Assembly: GCF_023100905.1 (NCBI RefSeq)
Contig: NZ_CP064686.1
Span: 2,418,001-2,482,000 of the forward strand
Length of the DNA stretch: 64,000 nt
Reading direction: 5' to 3'
From: Bradyrhizobium sp. 4
Lineage (GTDB): Bacteria; Pseudomonadota; Alphaproteobacteria; Rhizobiales; Xanthobacteraceae
How positions within the stretch are numbered: position 1 is the first letter of the stretch; each line of letters begins with the position of its first letter. Positions 50,929-59,334 of this stretch are shown here, one piece after another. A program made the position numbers and the translations under genes. The notes below the pieces were generated by a model. That model saw only the letters and a list, made by a program, of their open reading frames with translations, was not told the origin of the DNA and made no database searches.

Positions 50929-50978
50929 GACAGACTATTCTGTCAATTTAGGGATTGCAAAGACATACAGGTCTGTCT
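50929..50978. promoter_or_regulatory. Two palindromes in the TetR/SDR gap
   Basis: GACAG (50929-50933) and CTGTC (50940-50944) form one inverted repeat with 6 bp between arms. AGACA (50961-50965) and TGTCT (50974-50978) form a second with 8 bp between. Both share the CAGAC/GTCTG words typical of TetR-type operators and lie in the divergent gap, one nearer each gene. Confidence 0.55.
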
Positions 50979-51020
50979 ATAGGTTCCGTCGTTCCTTGGA
51001 TTTGAGAGAAAGATCGTGAG

Positions 51021-51899
51021 ATGAGCGGAAAAGTTGTGGTTGTGACGGGTGCGAGCAGTGGTTTTGGGAAACTCACCGCCTCGGAGCTCGCAAGGCGGGG
51101 TCACACGGTGGTTGCTGCCATGCGCGACGTCGCAGGAAGAAATAGCCGTGTTCGCGACGAGCTTGTCGAAGCGGCAAAGGCCGAAGGGCGTGCGCTCCAG
51201 GTCCTGGAGATGGACGTTGCCGACGAGCAATCCGTCAACGCCGCGATCGCGGATGTCGTCCGGCAGCACGGCAGGGTCGATGCTCTGGTCAACAACGCGG
51301 GAATGATGCCCGTGGGCGTCACGGAAGCCTATACGGTTAAGGATATCGAAGCGCAGTTCGCCGTGAACTTCTTCGGCGCCGTTCGCACCGATCGCGCCGT
51401 TCTGCCGCACATGCGGGCCGCCGGCGGCGGCGTCCTCATCCATGTCACGTCGCTCATGGGTCGGTTGGTCTTCCCGTTCTTCGGTGTCTATTCCGCCAGC
51501 AAGTTCGCGCTCGAAGCCCTCGCGGAAGCCTACCGCTACGAGCTTTCGAGCTTCGGCGTCGATTCGGTCATCGTCGAGCCAGGCCCGTTCCCGAGCAACC
51601 TTCTTCCATCCAGCCCCGAACCCTCCGACCAAGCCGTGCTGAAAACCTATGGCGATGTCGCGGCGATCCCGGGTCAGATCAAGGAGCACTCTAACGATGG
51701 AAACGATCCGCAGAATCCGCCACAGCCCCAGCGCGTCGCGAATGCGATCGCGCATCTGGTCGAGGCCACGGAACGGCGGCCTCTGCGGACGGTCGTGATG
51801 CCCGAAGGCATGGATTTCGGTGTCCAGCGGCTGAACGAGGCCGTCGCCCCGATTCAGAACGACCTCCTTCGCGCGCTCGGCATGGCGAGCATGATTTGA
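51021..51899 (+). CDS. Short-chain dehydrogenase/reductase
   Basis: The 292-residue classical SDR has the cofactor motif TGASSGFG, NNAGMMPVGV, serine in IHVTSLMGRLV and the catalytic YSASKFALEAL. Its extended C-terminal part resembles SDRs annotated as retinol/hydroxysteroid-like oxidoreductases. It is probably controlled by the divergent TetR protein. A broken ohr gene follows its stop codon immediately, so the original operon probably paired it with a peroxide-detoxifying enzyme. Confidence 0.88.
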   Translation: MSGKVVVVTGASSGFGKLTASELARRGHTVVAAMRDVAGRNSRVRDELVEAAKAEGRALQVLEMDVADEQSVNAAIADVVRQHGRVDALVNNAGMMPVGVTEAYTVKDIEAQFAVNFFGAVRTDRAVLPHMRAAGGGVLIHVTSLMGRLVFPFFGVYSASKFALEALAEAYRYELSSFGVDSVIVEPGPFPSNLLPSSPEPSDQAVLKTYGDVAAIPGQIKEHSNDGNDPQNPPQPQRVANAIAHLVEATERRPLRTVVMPEGMDFGVQRLNEAVAPIQNDLLRALGMASMI

Positions 51900-51900
51900 C

Positions 51901-52068
51901 GGGAAGACGACGAGGAACAAACTTTACAGCAACAGGGTCACCGCGATGGGCGGGCGAAGCGGCAGCATCCGTAGCGAGGACGGGATTATCGAGCTTCCGC
52001 TGGCGCTTCCCAAGACGATGGGCGGCAAGGGCGCCGCAACCAATCCGGAGCAACTCTTTGCAGCCGGC
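51901..52068 (+). pseudogene. ohr: Remnant of ohr (organic hydroperoxide resistance, OsmC family)
   Basis: In one frame the 56 codons read KLYSNRVTAMGGRSGSIRSE, then LPLALPKTMGGKGAATNPEQ and LFAAG, the standard N-terminal part of Ohr peroxiredoxins. No start codon lies before LYSN in this frame, and homology stops at FAAG, just before the expected segment with the first catalytic cysteine. The next codon position is the stop codon (52069-52071, minus strand) of the D-tartrate dehydratase gene. The gene is therefore broken at both ends and cannot make active Ohr. Confidence 0.8.
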
Positions 52069-53238
52069 CTATTCCGCCAGTTCGCGCATGATCTTGATGA
52101 GATCCGACTTGCCCTCGAAGCCGATGCCCGGAATGTCCGGCATGACGATGTGACCGTCCTGAACCCGGACCGAATCCGGGAATCCACCGTAGGGCTGGAA
52201 GAGGTCCGGGTAGCTCTCGTTGCCGCCGAGCCCTAGACCGGCGGCGATGTTCAACGACATCTGGTGACCACCGTGCGGGATGCAGCGCGACGGCGACCAA
52301 CCGTGTTGGGCTAGGACGTCCAGGGTCCGGAGATATTCGACGAGACCGTATGACAGGGCACAGTCGAACTGCAGCCAGTCGCGGTCCGGGCGCATGCCGC
52401 CGTAGCGGAGCAGGTTGCGAGCGTCTTGATGCGAAAACAGATTCTCGCCCGTGGCCATCGGAGCGGGATAGAATTCGGCGACGGCGGCCTGGAGGGCGTA
52501 GTCGAGCGGATCGCCAATCTCCTCATACCAGAACAGCGGGTACTGGCGCAGCATTTTGGCATAGGCGATGCCGGTCTCGAGATCGAAGCGGCCGTTGGCA
52601 TCGACGGCGAGCTTGGCCTGCGACCCGATTTCCTTGAGCACGGCCTCGATGCGGCCGCGGTCCTCGTCGATCGACGCGCCACCGATCTTCATCTTCACGA
52701 CGTTGTAGCCGCGGTCTAGATAGCCGCGCATTTCTGCCTGCAATGCGGAGTTGTCCTTGCCGGGATAGTAGTAGCCGCCGGCAGCGTAGACGAAGACCCG
52801 CGGGTTGGCCTCCTTGCCCTTCATTTCGGCCAGCAGGCGGAAAAGTGGCTTGCCGGCGATTTTTGCGGTCGCATCCCAGATTGCCATATCGAGCGTTCCG
52901 ACGGCCACGGAACGCTCGCCGTGACCGCCGGGCTTCTCGTTCGACATCATCTTCGCCCAGATGCGATGCGGATCGAGATTGGTACCGTCGTCGTTCAGCA
53001 GGCTGACGGGTTCGGCTTCCAGAATGCGGTCGCGAAAGCGCTCCCGGATCAGTCCGCCCTGACCGTAGCGGCCGTTCGAATTGAAGCCGTAGCCGATCAC
53101 TCGCCGCCCGTCGCGGACGACGTCGGTTACGACGGCGACGAGGCTGGACGTCATCTTCGAGAAATCGATGTAGGCATTCCGGATCGGTGACGAGATTGGC
53201 TTGGTCGCCTCGACGACATCTACGATACGCATCGGCAT
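52069..53238 (-). CDS. tarD: D(-)-tartrate dehydratase, enolase superfamily
   Basis: The 389-residue protein matches the characterised Bradyrhizobium japonicum D-tartrate dehydratase in length and residue numbering. It has the KxK base motif (Lys182 and Lys184 in VVKMKIGG), metal ligands Asp213, Glu239 and Glu265, and the acid His322 in CIPHGGHQMSLN. It dehydrates D-tartrate to oxaloacetate using Mg2+. A DctA-type carrier gene lies 26 bp upstream on the same strand and a LysR gene diverges beyond that, giving a compact D-tartrate uptake and use cassette. Its stop codon abuts the ohr remnant. Confidence 0.93.
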   Translation of the reverse strand: MPMRIVDVVEATKPISSPIRNAYIDFSKMTSSLVAVVTDVVRDGRRVIGYGFNSNGRYGQGGLIRERFRDRILEAEPVSLLNDDGTNLDPHRIWAKMMSNEKPGGHGERSVAVGTLDMAIWDATAKIAGKPLFRLLAEMKGKEANPRVFVYAAGGYYYPGKDNSALQAEMRGYLDRGYNVVKMKIGGASIDEDRGRIEAVLKEIGSQAKLAVDANGRFDLETGIAYAKMLRQYPLFWYEEIGDPLDYALQAAVAEFYPAPMATGENLFSHQDARNLLRYGGMRPDRDWLQFDCALSYGLVEYLRTLDVLAQHGWSPSRCIPHGGHQMSLNIAAGLGLGGNESYPDLFQPYGGFPDSVRVQDGHIVMPDIPGIGFEGKSDLIKIMRELAE

Positions 53239-53264
53239 TCTCCGTTTTAAGTTGCTGACTCGGG

Positions 53265-54581
53265 TTAGTGGGTTGTCTCGGGAAGTTCGTATTCGCCTGT
53301 GATGGGCTCCTTGCCATGAAGGCGCATGGCCTCCGCTGCCTGCTTCTGGTCAAAGGCGCCGTCCCACTTGGCGATCGCGATCGTCGCGATCCCGTTGCCG
53401 ATCAGGTTGGTCACGGCGCGGGCTTCGTTCATGAAGCGATCGACGCCGAGCAGTAGAACGAGCCCGGCTACGGGAACGGTGTGGATCGAAGAGAGGGTCG
53501 CGGCGAGCGTCACGAATCCGGCGCCAGCGACGCCAGCGGATCCCTTCGACGTCAGGAGAAGCACGCCCAGCAGGACAATCTGGTCGCCGAAGGAAAGATC
53601 GGTGTTCGTCGCCTGGGCTACGAAGATGGCGGCCATGGAAAGGTAGATCGACGTTCCGTCGGCATTGAACGTGTAGCCGGTGGGCAGCACCATGCCGACG
53701 ACGGTCTTGTCGCAACCGAGCCGTTCGAGTTTGACCAGCATCTGCGGCATCACCGCTTCGGTCGAGCAGGTGCCCAGGACGATGAGGATCTCGTCCTTGA
53801 AGTAACGGAAGAACTGCGGCAGCGAAAAACCGGCCCACGTCGCGATGCCGCCGAGCACCACGACGACGAAGAGAATGGTGGTGACGTAGACACCGAGCAT
53901 CAGATAGCCGAGCGACCAGAGCGTCGCGATCCCGTACTTCCCGATCGTGAACGCGACCCCCGCCCCGGCTCCTAGCGGGGCGAGGCGCATCACCATGGCC
54001 ACGATCCGGAACAGGGCGTGCAGCAGGATGTCGATCACGTTCACCAGCGGCTTGCCGTAATCGCCGAGTTGAACCATGGCGATGCCGATCAGCACCGAAA
54101 TCAGGATGACCTGCAGCATCATTCCCTTGGCGAAGGCCTCCACGATCGTGGTCGGGATGATGTCGAGTAGGAACTGCACGAAACCGTGGTTGCCGTCAGC
54201 GGCCTTTACGTAGGCCGAGATCGATCCCGCATCGATGTGGCTGGCGTCGATGTTCATGCCAACGCCTGGCTTGATCACGTTGACGACGACCAGGCCGATC
54301 ACCAAGGCCAGTGTCGAGACGACCTCGAAGTAGATCAGCGACTTGACACCGATCCGGCCGACTTCCTTGATGTCGCTCATCTTGGCTATGCCGACGACGA
54401 CCGTACCGAAGATGATCGGCGACAGCAGCATCTTGATCAGTTTGATGAAGCCGTCGGCGAGCGGCTGAAGGCTCGTCCCGACCTGAGGCCAGAGATAGCC
54501 CACCAAACCGCCGAGCAGGATGGCAAGGAGGACCTGCACATACAGTTCGCTCAAAAGTCCGAATGATGGCGCTTTTCTCAA
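53265..54581 (-). CDS. dctA: C4-dicarboxylate transporter DctA
   Basis: The 438-residue inner-membrane protein is a DAACS-family proton/sodium symporter. Family stretches are KLIKMLLSPIIFGTVVVGIA, VLPTGYTFNADGTSIYLSMA for hairpin 2 substrate binding, and LLLTSKGSAGVAGAGFV for the re-entrant loop. It imports dicarboxylates; linkage to tarD suggests tartrate as substrate here. The start is a TTG at 54579-54581 with GGGGAGA before it; no in-frame ATG precedes it. It is first in a two-gene operon with tarD. Confidence 0.9.
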   Translation of the reverse strand: MRKAPSFGLLSELYVQVLLAILLGGLVGYLWPQVGTSLQPLADGFIKLIKMLLSPIIFGTVVVGIAKMSDIKEVGRIGVKSLIYFEVVSTLALVIGLVVVNVIKPGVGMNIDASHIDAGSISAYVKAADGNHGFVQFLLDIIPTTIVEAFAKGMMLQVILISVLIGIAMVQLGDYGKPLVNVIDILLHALFRIVAMVMRLAPLGAGAGVAFTIGKYGIATLWSLGYLMLGVYVTTILFVVVVLGGIATWAGFSLPQFFRYFKDEILIVLGTCSTEAVMPQMLVKLERLGCDKTVVGMVLPTGYTFNADGTSIYLSMAAIFVAQATNTDLSFGDQIVLLGVLLLTSKGSAGVAGAGFVTLAATLSSIHTVPVAGLVLLLGVDRFMNEARAVTNLIGNGIATIAIAKWDGAFDQKQAAEAMRLHGKEPITGEYELPETTH

Positions 54582-54756
54582 TGTTTTCTCCCCTGATGGC
54601 CGCGCTGTGCCGGGCCGTGGATCGGCCTCTATAGCTGTTTGGAAAGGGCCGCTCCGATGTCCGGAACGACTTCCGTCCTGCTGCGGTGTTGTATAGCCTG
54701 CAGTGATCCGTAGGCTTCAGGCGGGGAGAAGGCTAATGCTGTTGCCGAGAATAGTT

Positions 54757-54771
54757 ATGCCGATTTGGCAT
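54757..54771. promoter_or_regulatory. LysR-type T-N11-A site beside the LysR gene
   Basis: ATGCCGATTTGGCAT is a perfect palindrome with ATGCC/GGCAT arms and fits T-N11-A. It lies 5 bp before the LysR start at 54777, over its ribosome site, as expected for autorepression; the rest of the 195-bp gap would hold the dctA promoter. Confidence 0.6.
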
Positions 54772-54776
54772 TACCG

Positions 54777-55667
54777 ATGGAGCTGATCTGGTTTGAGGAC
54801 TATCTGGCTCTCTCCGAGACCTTGAGCTTCTCCAAGGCGGCCGAAGCCCGTCACGTCACCCAGCCGGCCTTCAGCCGGCGTATCCGGGCATTGGAGGACT
54901 GGGTGGGGGCGCCGCTATTCGTTCGCACGACGCACAGCGTGACGCTCACGCCCGCCGGGGAGCATTTCCACGGCCAGGCAGAGATCCTGACCAGAGCGCT
55001 TCACCAACTGCGCCGCCAGACCCTCGAAGTGGCCGGCCGGGGCGTGGGACCGCTGTCGATCGCGGCGACGCATGTATTGTCGTTCACGTTCTTTCCGAAG
55101 TGGGTCCGGAGCAGCGAGAAGATCCTCGCCTTAGGCAATCTTAATCTGGTTTCCGACAGCATGCTGGCGTGCGAGCGGATGATGCTCCGGGGCGACGTGT
55201 CGTTCTTGTTGTGCCACTACCACCGCAGCATGGGCAGCCGGCTCGATACCAGGCAATTCAAGAGCATTGTCGTAGGGACCGACACGCTACTTCCGCTCAG
55301 CGCAACGGGCACCGGCCGGAAGCCGCGGTGGTCGCTGCAGAGCGACGAGACCATCCCCTACTTGGCCTACAGCCCGCAGTCTGGGCTGGGCCGTATCGTT
55401 GCAAGTCAGTTAGCGAAAAGACACCTGAAGAAGATCTTCACGTCGCATCTCGCCGCGACGCTGCTATCGATGGTCAGGTCCGGAGACGGTGTCGCCTGGC
55501 TTCCGCGAACGTTGGCTGAAGACGACATCAAGGCGGGTTCGCTGGTCGCGGCCGGCGATGCCAAGTCCGTAATCCCGATCGAGATACGGCTCTTTCGACC
55601 GGCTGCACGACAGAGTCACGAAGTTGAAGCTCTCTGGTTGGCATTCGAACCTGCAGAGGTCGGCTGA
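54777..55667 (+). CDS. LysR-family regulator of the D-tartrate genes
   Basis: About 296 residues: winged helix at 1-62 (ELIWFEDYLALSETLSFSKA, HVTQPAFSRRIRALEDW), then an effector-binding domain. It diverges from dctA-tarD and has a T-N11-A palindrome at its own start, so it is the likely tartrate-responsive activator of those genes. I choose the ATG at 54777 because the LysR N-terminus starts there; a TTG four codons earlier is possible. Confidence 0.88.
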   Translation: MELIWFEDYLALSETLSFSKAAEARHVTQPAFSRRIRALEDWVGAPLFVRTTHSVTLTPAGEHFHGQAEILTRALHQLRRQTLEVAGRGVGPLSIAATHVLSFTFFPKWVRSSEKILALGNLNLVSDSMLACERMMLRGDVSFLLCHYHRSMGSRLDTRQFKSIVVGTDTLLPLSATGTGRKPRWSLQSDETIPYLAYSPQSGLGRIVASQLAKRHLKKIFTSHLAATLLSMVRSGDGVAWLPRTLAEDDIKAGSLVAAGDAKSVIPIEIRLFRPAARQSHEVEALWLAFEPAEVG

Positions 55668-55814
55668 AGAAACATTCGGCTCCCATGGTGAATACTACGC
55701 CCACGGTCTTCCGACGCCAAAACACGCTACATGCAGGTCAAGGAGTGGCACCGACAAATATTCTGATTGACCGAATTCACGGCTTCGGATAAACCGCAGG
55801 ACATCCCGGCCCGC

Positions 55815-56310
55815 TAAAAGGGCGTTTCGCGATCGTCACGATACGTGAGCCGGGATGCGATGGACGCGGCAGCGCCGGCGCGTGACGAGGTGGCGGGGCG
55901 GGCTACGCCTGTGAGCCATCGCGATCCGCGCGAACGACCCGGCGCGGTCACAGCGTCTCTTTTCGGCTTCGGGAGCGAGCACGCGCAAGCTTCCGGATGT
56001 CCGGGGAGGGACGTCCGCGGACGGCAAAAGCGTGTGGTCCTGACGCCCGGGGTCTGTGCGTCAAGGCTTGCGGTGATGTGCGGCCCGACCGGGTGCGCGC
56101 GTCGATCATCCGCGAGGCGACGGGGGCAATAGTGCATCGCTCCCCGGGGAGAGCGCGCCATAAGCCGTAAAACCATTGCGCAGGGAAGGCCGGATGTTCC
56201 GGCATCACCTGTGGTCACCCCCGCGTGCGTTTTTCGCGTGCGGACCCTGGGTGCCAGCCGGCGCCCGGCCTTCCCTGCGCCCTTTTTTCTCGACGAGGGC
56301 GAAACGGACA
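55815..56310. repeat. Long (about 0.5-kb) intergenic repeat upstream of ppc
   Basis: This noncoding element starts around AAAGGGCGTTTCGCGATCG and ends at the T-run near CCCTTTTTTCTCGACGAGG. Within it, GCGCAGGGAAGGCCGG (56178-56193) and CCGGCCTTCCCTGCGC (56265-56280) are perfect 16-bp inverted arms followed by six Ts (56283-56288). Its minus strand can be read as a 184-residue frame, but the composition (many Arg, Pro and Ser, stretches such as QTPGVRTTRFCRPR) is that of a repeat often mis-annotated as hypothetical proteins in Bradyrhizobium genomes. It lies between LysR and ppc; the stem and T-run could stop LysR read-through. Confidence 0.7.
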
Positions 56311-56494
56311 GCAAACTCGGGCGCCCCCCGCCGCGAGACCGCGAATGTATGTCTGCGCCCGTCAGCAAGGCGCATTCCCACCCATGATCGGTGATGTTAC
56401 CGCGCCGCCCCCAACTTCATCTTGCGCTGCGGCAAAAAACTTGCACACTCGGCTGAGCCGGGCAGTCAAGCGAGCTCGACAAGGGGAGCGAGCC

Positions 56495-59284
56495 ATGTCC
56501 CTCCAGACCATATCGTCCGACACCCTCGACCAACGCCCCAACCGCCCCGAGGACGTCCTGGCGCTGGAGGCGGATGCGCGGCTGCGGGACGATATCCGCC
56601 TGCTCGGGCGCATCCTCGGCGACACCGTGCGCGACCAGGAGGGTGCCGAATTGTTCGATCTGGTCGAGCGCATCCGGCAGACATCGATCCGATTCCACCG
56701 CGATGAGGACCGGCTCGCCCGCCGCGAGCTCGAGCAGATCCTCGACAGCATGTCGACCTCGGAGACGGTGCGGATCGTCCGCGCCTTCAGCTATTTCTCC
56801 CACCTCGCCAACATCGCCGAGGACCAGAACAACATCCGCCAGATGCGCGCCAACAAGGGCGGCGGCTCCGGCGTGCTGGCCGAGACGCTCGCCCATGCGA
56901 GGGCTGCGGGCATCGGTGCCGACGCCCTTCGCAACTTCTTCAAGACCGCGCTGGTCAGCCCGGTGCTGACCGCGCATCCGACCGAGGTCCGCCGCAAGAG
57001 CACGATGGACCGCGAGATGGAGGTCGCCGCCCTGCTCGACCGCCGCGAGCGGGTCGCGCTGACCGCGGACGAGGCTGACGCCAGCGACGAGCAGCTCCGC
57101 CGCGAGGTGCTGACGCTGTGGCAGACCAATCTGCTGCGCCGGACCAAGCTCACCGTGCTCGACGAGGTCGCCAACGGCTTGTCGTTCTACGATTACACGT
57201 TTCTGCGCGAGGTGCCGCGGCTGGTCAACACGCTGGAGGACCGGCTGGAGGAGGGCGGCGAGCAGGCGGCCGGCGAGCTCGCCTCGTTCCTGCGCATGGG
57301 CAGCTGGATCGGCGGCGACCGCGACGGCAATCCCTTCGTCACCGCCGACGTGATGCGCGGCACGCTGCGGCTGCAGTCGAGCCGGGTGATGCAGTTCTAT
57401 CTCAATGAGTTGCACGTGCTCGGCTCGGAATTGTCGATCGCGGCGCATCTCGCCGACGTCTCCGAGGAGCTGCGCACGCTGGCGGAGCGCTCGCCCGATA
57501 CCTCGCCGCATCGGAGCGGCGAGCCGTATCGTCTTGCGGTCTCCGGCATCTATGCGCGCCTGACCGCAACGGCCGAAATGCTTCAGGTCGAGATCACGCG
57601 CCGGCCGGTCGGCAAGGGCGCGCCATATGACAGCGTCGGGGAGTTCAAGGCCGATCTTGACGTGCTGCACCGCTCGCTGATCTCCAACAACGCCGGTGTG
57701 ATCGCCCGCGGCCGGCTGCGCCTGCTGCGGCGTGCGGTGGACTGCTTTGGATTCCATCTGGCGCGGCTGGACATCCGGCAGAACTCCGCAGTGCACGAGC
57801 GCACCATCGCCGAGCTGATGGACGCCGCCAACCCCGGCATGTCCTATCTCGCGCTCGGCGAGGACGCGCGCATCTCGCTGCTCACCAACGAGCTGCGCTC
57901 GACGCGCTCGCTGGTGTCGCCGTTCGTCAAGTACAGCGACGAGACCATGGGCGAGCTCAACGTCTTCCATGCCGCAGCAGAAGCGCATGCGAAGTTCGGC
58001 TCGGACGCCATTCCCCAATGCATCATCTCGATGTGCAAGAGCATGTCCGACATGCTCGAGGTCGCGGTGCTGCTCAAGGAGGTGGGGCTGGTGCATCCCT
58101 CGGGGCGCAGCGCCATCAATATCGTGCCGCTGTTCGAGACCATCGAGGATCTGCAGGCGTCTTCCACCATCATGGACCGCATGCTGTCGCTGCATGATTA
58201 CCGCCGGCTGGTGGACAGCCGCGGCAGCGTGCAGGAGGTCATGCTGGGCTATTCCGACTCGAACAAGGACGGCGGCTTCGTCACTTCGGGCTGGGAGCTC
58301 TACAAGGCCGAGATCGGCCTCGTCGACGTGTTCGAGCGCCACGGCGTGCGCCTGCGTCTGTTCCATGGCCGCGGCGGTTCGGTCGGCCGCGGCGGCGGCC
58401 CGAGCTACGATGCCATCATCGCCCAGCCCGGCGGCGCGGTGAACGGCCAGATCCGCATCACCGAGCAGGGCGAGATCATCTCGTCGAAATACTCCAACGC
58501 CGAAGTTGGCCGCAACAATCTGGAGATCCTTGCCGCCGCGACTCTGGAGGCGAGCCTGTTGCATCCGCGCCAGAGCGCGCCGCGGCGCGAATATCTGATC
58601 GCGATGGACGAGCTTTCAAGTCTCGCCTTCAAGGCCTACCGCGGCCTCGTCTACGAGACCGACGGCTTCGTCGATTATTTCTGGGCGTCCACCGTCATCA
58701 ACGAGATCGCGACGCTCAACATCGGCAGCCGCCCGGCCTCGCGCAAGAAGACTCGCGCGATCGAGGACCTTCGCGCCATCCCCTGGGTGTTCTCCTGGGC
58801 GCAATGCCGCCTGATGCTGCCCGGTTGGTACGGCTTTGGCAGCGCCGTCGAGCAGTGGATCGCGGAGCATCCCGACAAGGGCATGCCGTTCCTCAAGGAG
58901 CTCTACAAGGAATGGCCGTTCTTCCGCATGCTGCTGTCGAACATGGACATGGTGCTGGCGAAAAGCTCGATCGCGATCGCCTCGCGCTATGCCGAACTCG
59001 TGCCCGACGAAGCTCTGCGTGAAAAAATCTTCGGCCGCATCCGCCGCGAATGGCACTCCTGCATCGAGACGCTCTTGGACATCATGGGCCAGGACCGCCT
59101 GCTGCAAGGCAACCCGCTGCTGGAACGCTCGGTCCGCCACCGCTTCCCCTATCTCGACCCGCTCAACCACGTGCAGGTCGAACTGCTGAAGGAGCACCGC
59201 GCGCAGAACCCGGACGAGCAGGTCCTGCGCGGGATTCAGCTCACGATCAACGGGATATCGGCGGGGCTGAGGAATACGGGTTGA
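56495..59284 (+). CDS. ppc: Phosphoenolpyruvate carboxylase
   Basis: The 929-residue protein is a full-length bacterial PEP carboxylase, which fixes bicarbonate onto PEP to give oxaloacetate and refill the TCA cycle. Diagnostic stretches are TAHPTEVRRKS with the catalytic histidine near residue 160, GYSDSNKDGGFVTSGWELY with the lysine near 591, FHGRGGSVGRGGGP near 622 and the C-terminal NGISAGLRNTG, where RNTG replaces the common QNTG. I start at ATG 56495, with AGGGGAGCG upstream; frames extending further left run into the long repeat. Oxaloacetate is also the product of the neighbouring tarD, though the genes are not in one operon. Confidence 0.95.
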   Translation: MSLQTISSDTLDQRPNRPEDVLALEADARLRDDIRLLGRILGDTVRDQEGAELFDLVERIRQTSIRFHRDEDRLARRELEQILDSMSTSETVRIVRAFSYFSHLANIAEDQNNIRQMRANKGGGSGVLAETLAHARAAGIGADALRNFFKTALVSPVLTAHPTEVRRKSTMDREMEVAALLDRRERVALTADEADASDEQLRREVLTLWQTNLLRRTKLTVLDEVANGLSFYDYTFLREVPRLVNTLEDRLEEGGEQAAGELASFLRMGSWIGGDRDGNPFVTADVMRGTLRLQSSRVMQFYLNELHVLGSELSIAAHLADVSEELRTLAERSPDTSPHRSGEPYRLAVSGIYARLTATAEMLQVEITRRPVGKGAPYDSVGEFKADLDVLHRSLISNNAGVIARGRLRLLRRAVDCFGFHLARLDIRQNSAVHERTIAELMDAANPGMSYLALGEDARISLLTNELRSTRSLVSPFVKYSDETMGELNVFHAAAEAHAKFGSDAIPQCIISMCKSMSDMLEVAVLLKEVGLVHPSGRSAINIVPLFETIEDLQASSTIMDRMLSLHDYRRLVDSRGSVQEVMLGYSDSNKDGGFVTSGWELYKAEIGLVDVFERHGVRLRLFHGRGGSVGRGGGPSYDAIIAQPGGAVNGQIRITEQGEIISSKYSNAEVGRNNLEILAAATLEASLLHPRQSAPRREYLIAMDELSSLAFKAYRGLVYETDGFVDYFWASTVINEIATLNIGSRPASRKKTRAIEDLRAIPWVFSWAQCRLMLPGWYGFGSAVEQWIAEHPDKGMPFLKELYKEWPFFRMLLSNMDMVLAKSSIAIASRYAELVPDEALREKIFGRIRREWHSCIETLLDIMGQDRLLQGNPLLERSVRHRFPYLDPLNHVQVELLKEHRAQNPDEQVLRGIQLTINGISAGLRNTG

Positions 59285-59287
59285 GAA

Positions 59288-59319
59288 GCGAGTAGCGAAC
59301 CGTACGGTTCGCTACTCGC
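59288..59319. terminator. Perfect 32-bp palindrome between convergent genes
   Basis: All 32 bases are self-complementary, centred on CCGTACGG and beginning GCGAGTAGCGAACC. It lies 3 bp after the ppc stop and 15 bp before the stop of the convergent SMP-30 gene. As RNA it would form a 16-bp stem with a tight loop from either strand, suited to two-way termination, although there is no long T-run. Confidence 0.6.
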
Positions 59320-59334
59320 CACTCTATTAATCGC

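Noticed and set aside
52069..55667. Insertion sequence carrying the tartrate genes
   Set aside because: No transposase, terminal inverted repeats or target duplication could be seen; only the ohr junction points to transfer.
55814..56368. A 184-residue minus-strand hypothetical protein
   Set aside because: It coincides with a long noncoding repeat with inverted arms, and has no ribosome site or protein-like composition.
56417..58564. A 715-codon open frame on the minus strand opposite ppc
   Set aside because: PEP carboxylase motifs run through the whole plus strand here; the opposite frame has no recognisable domain.
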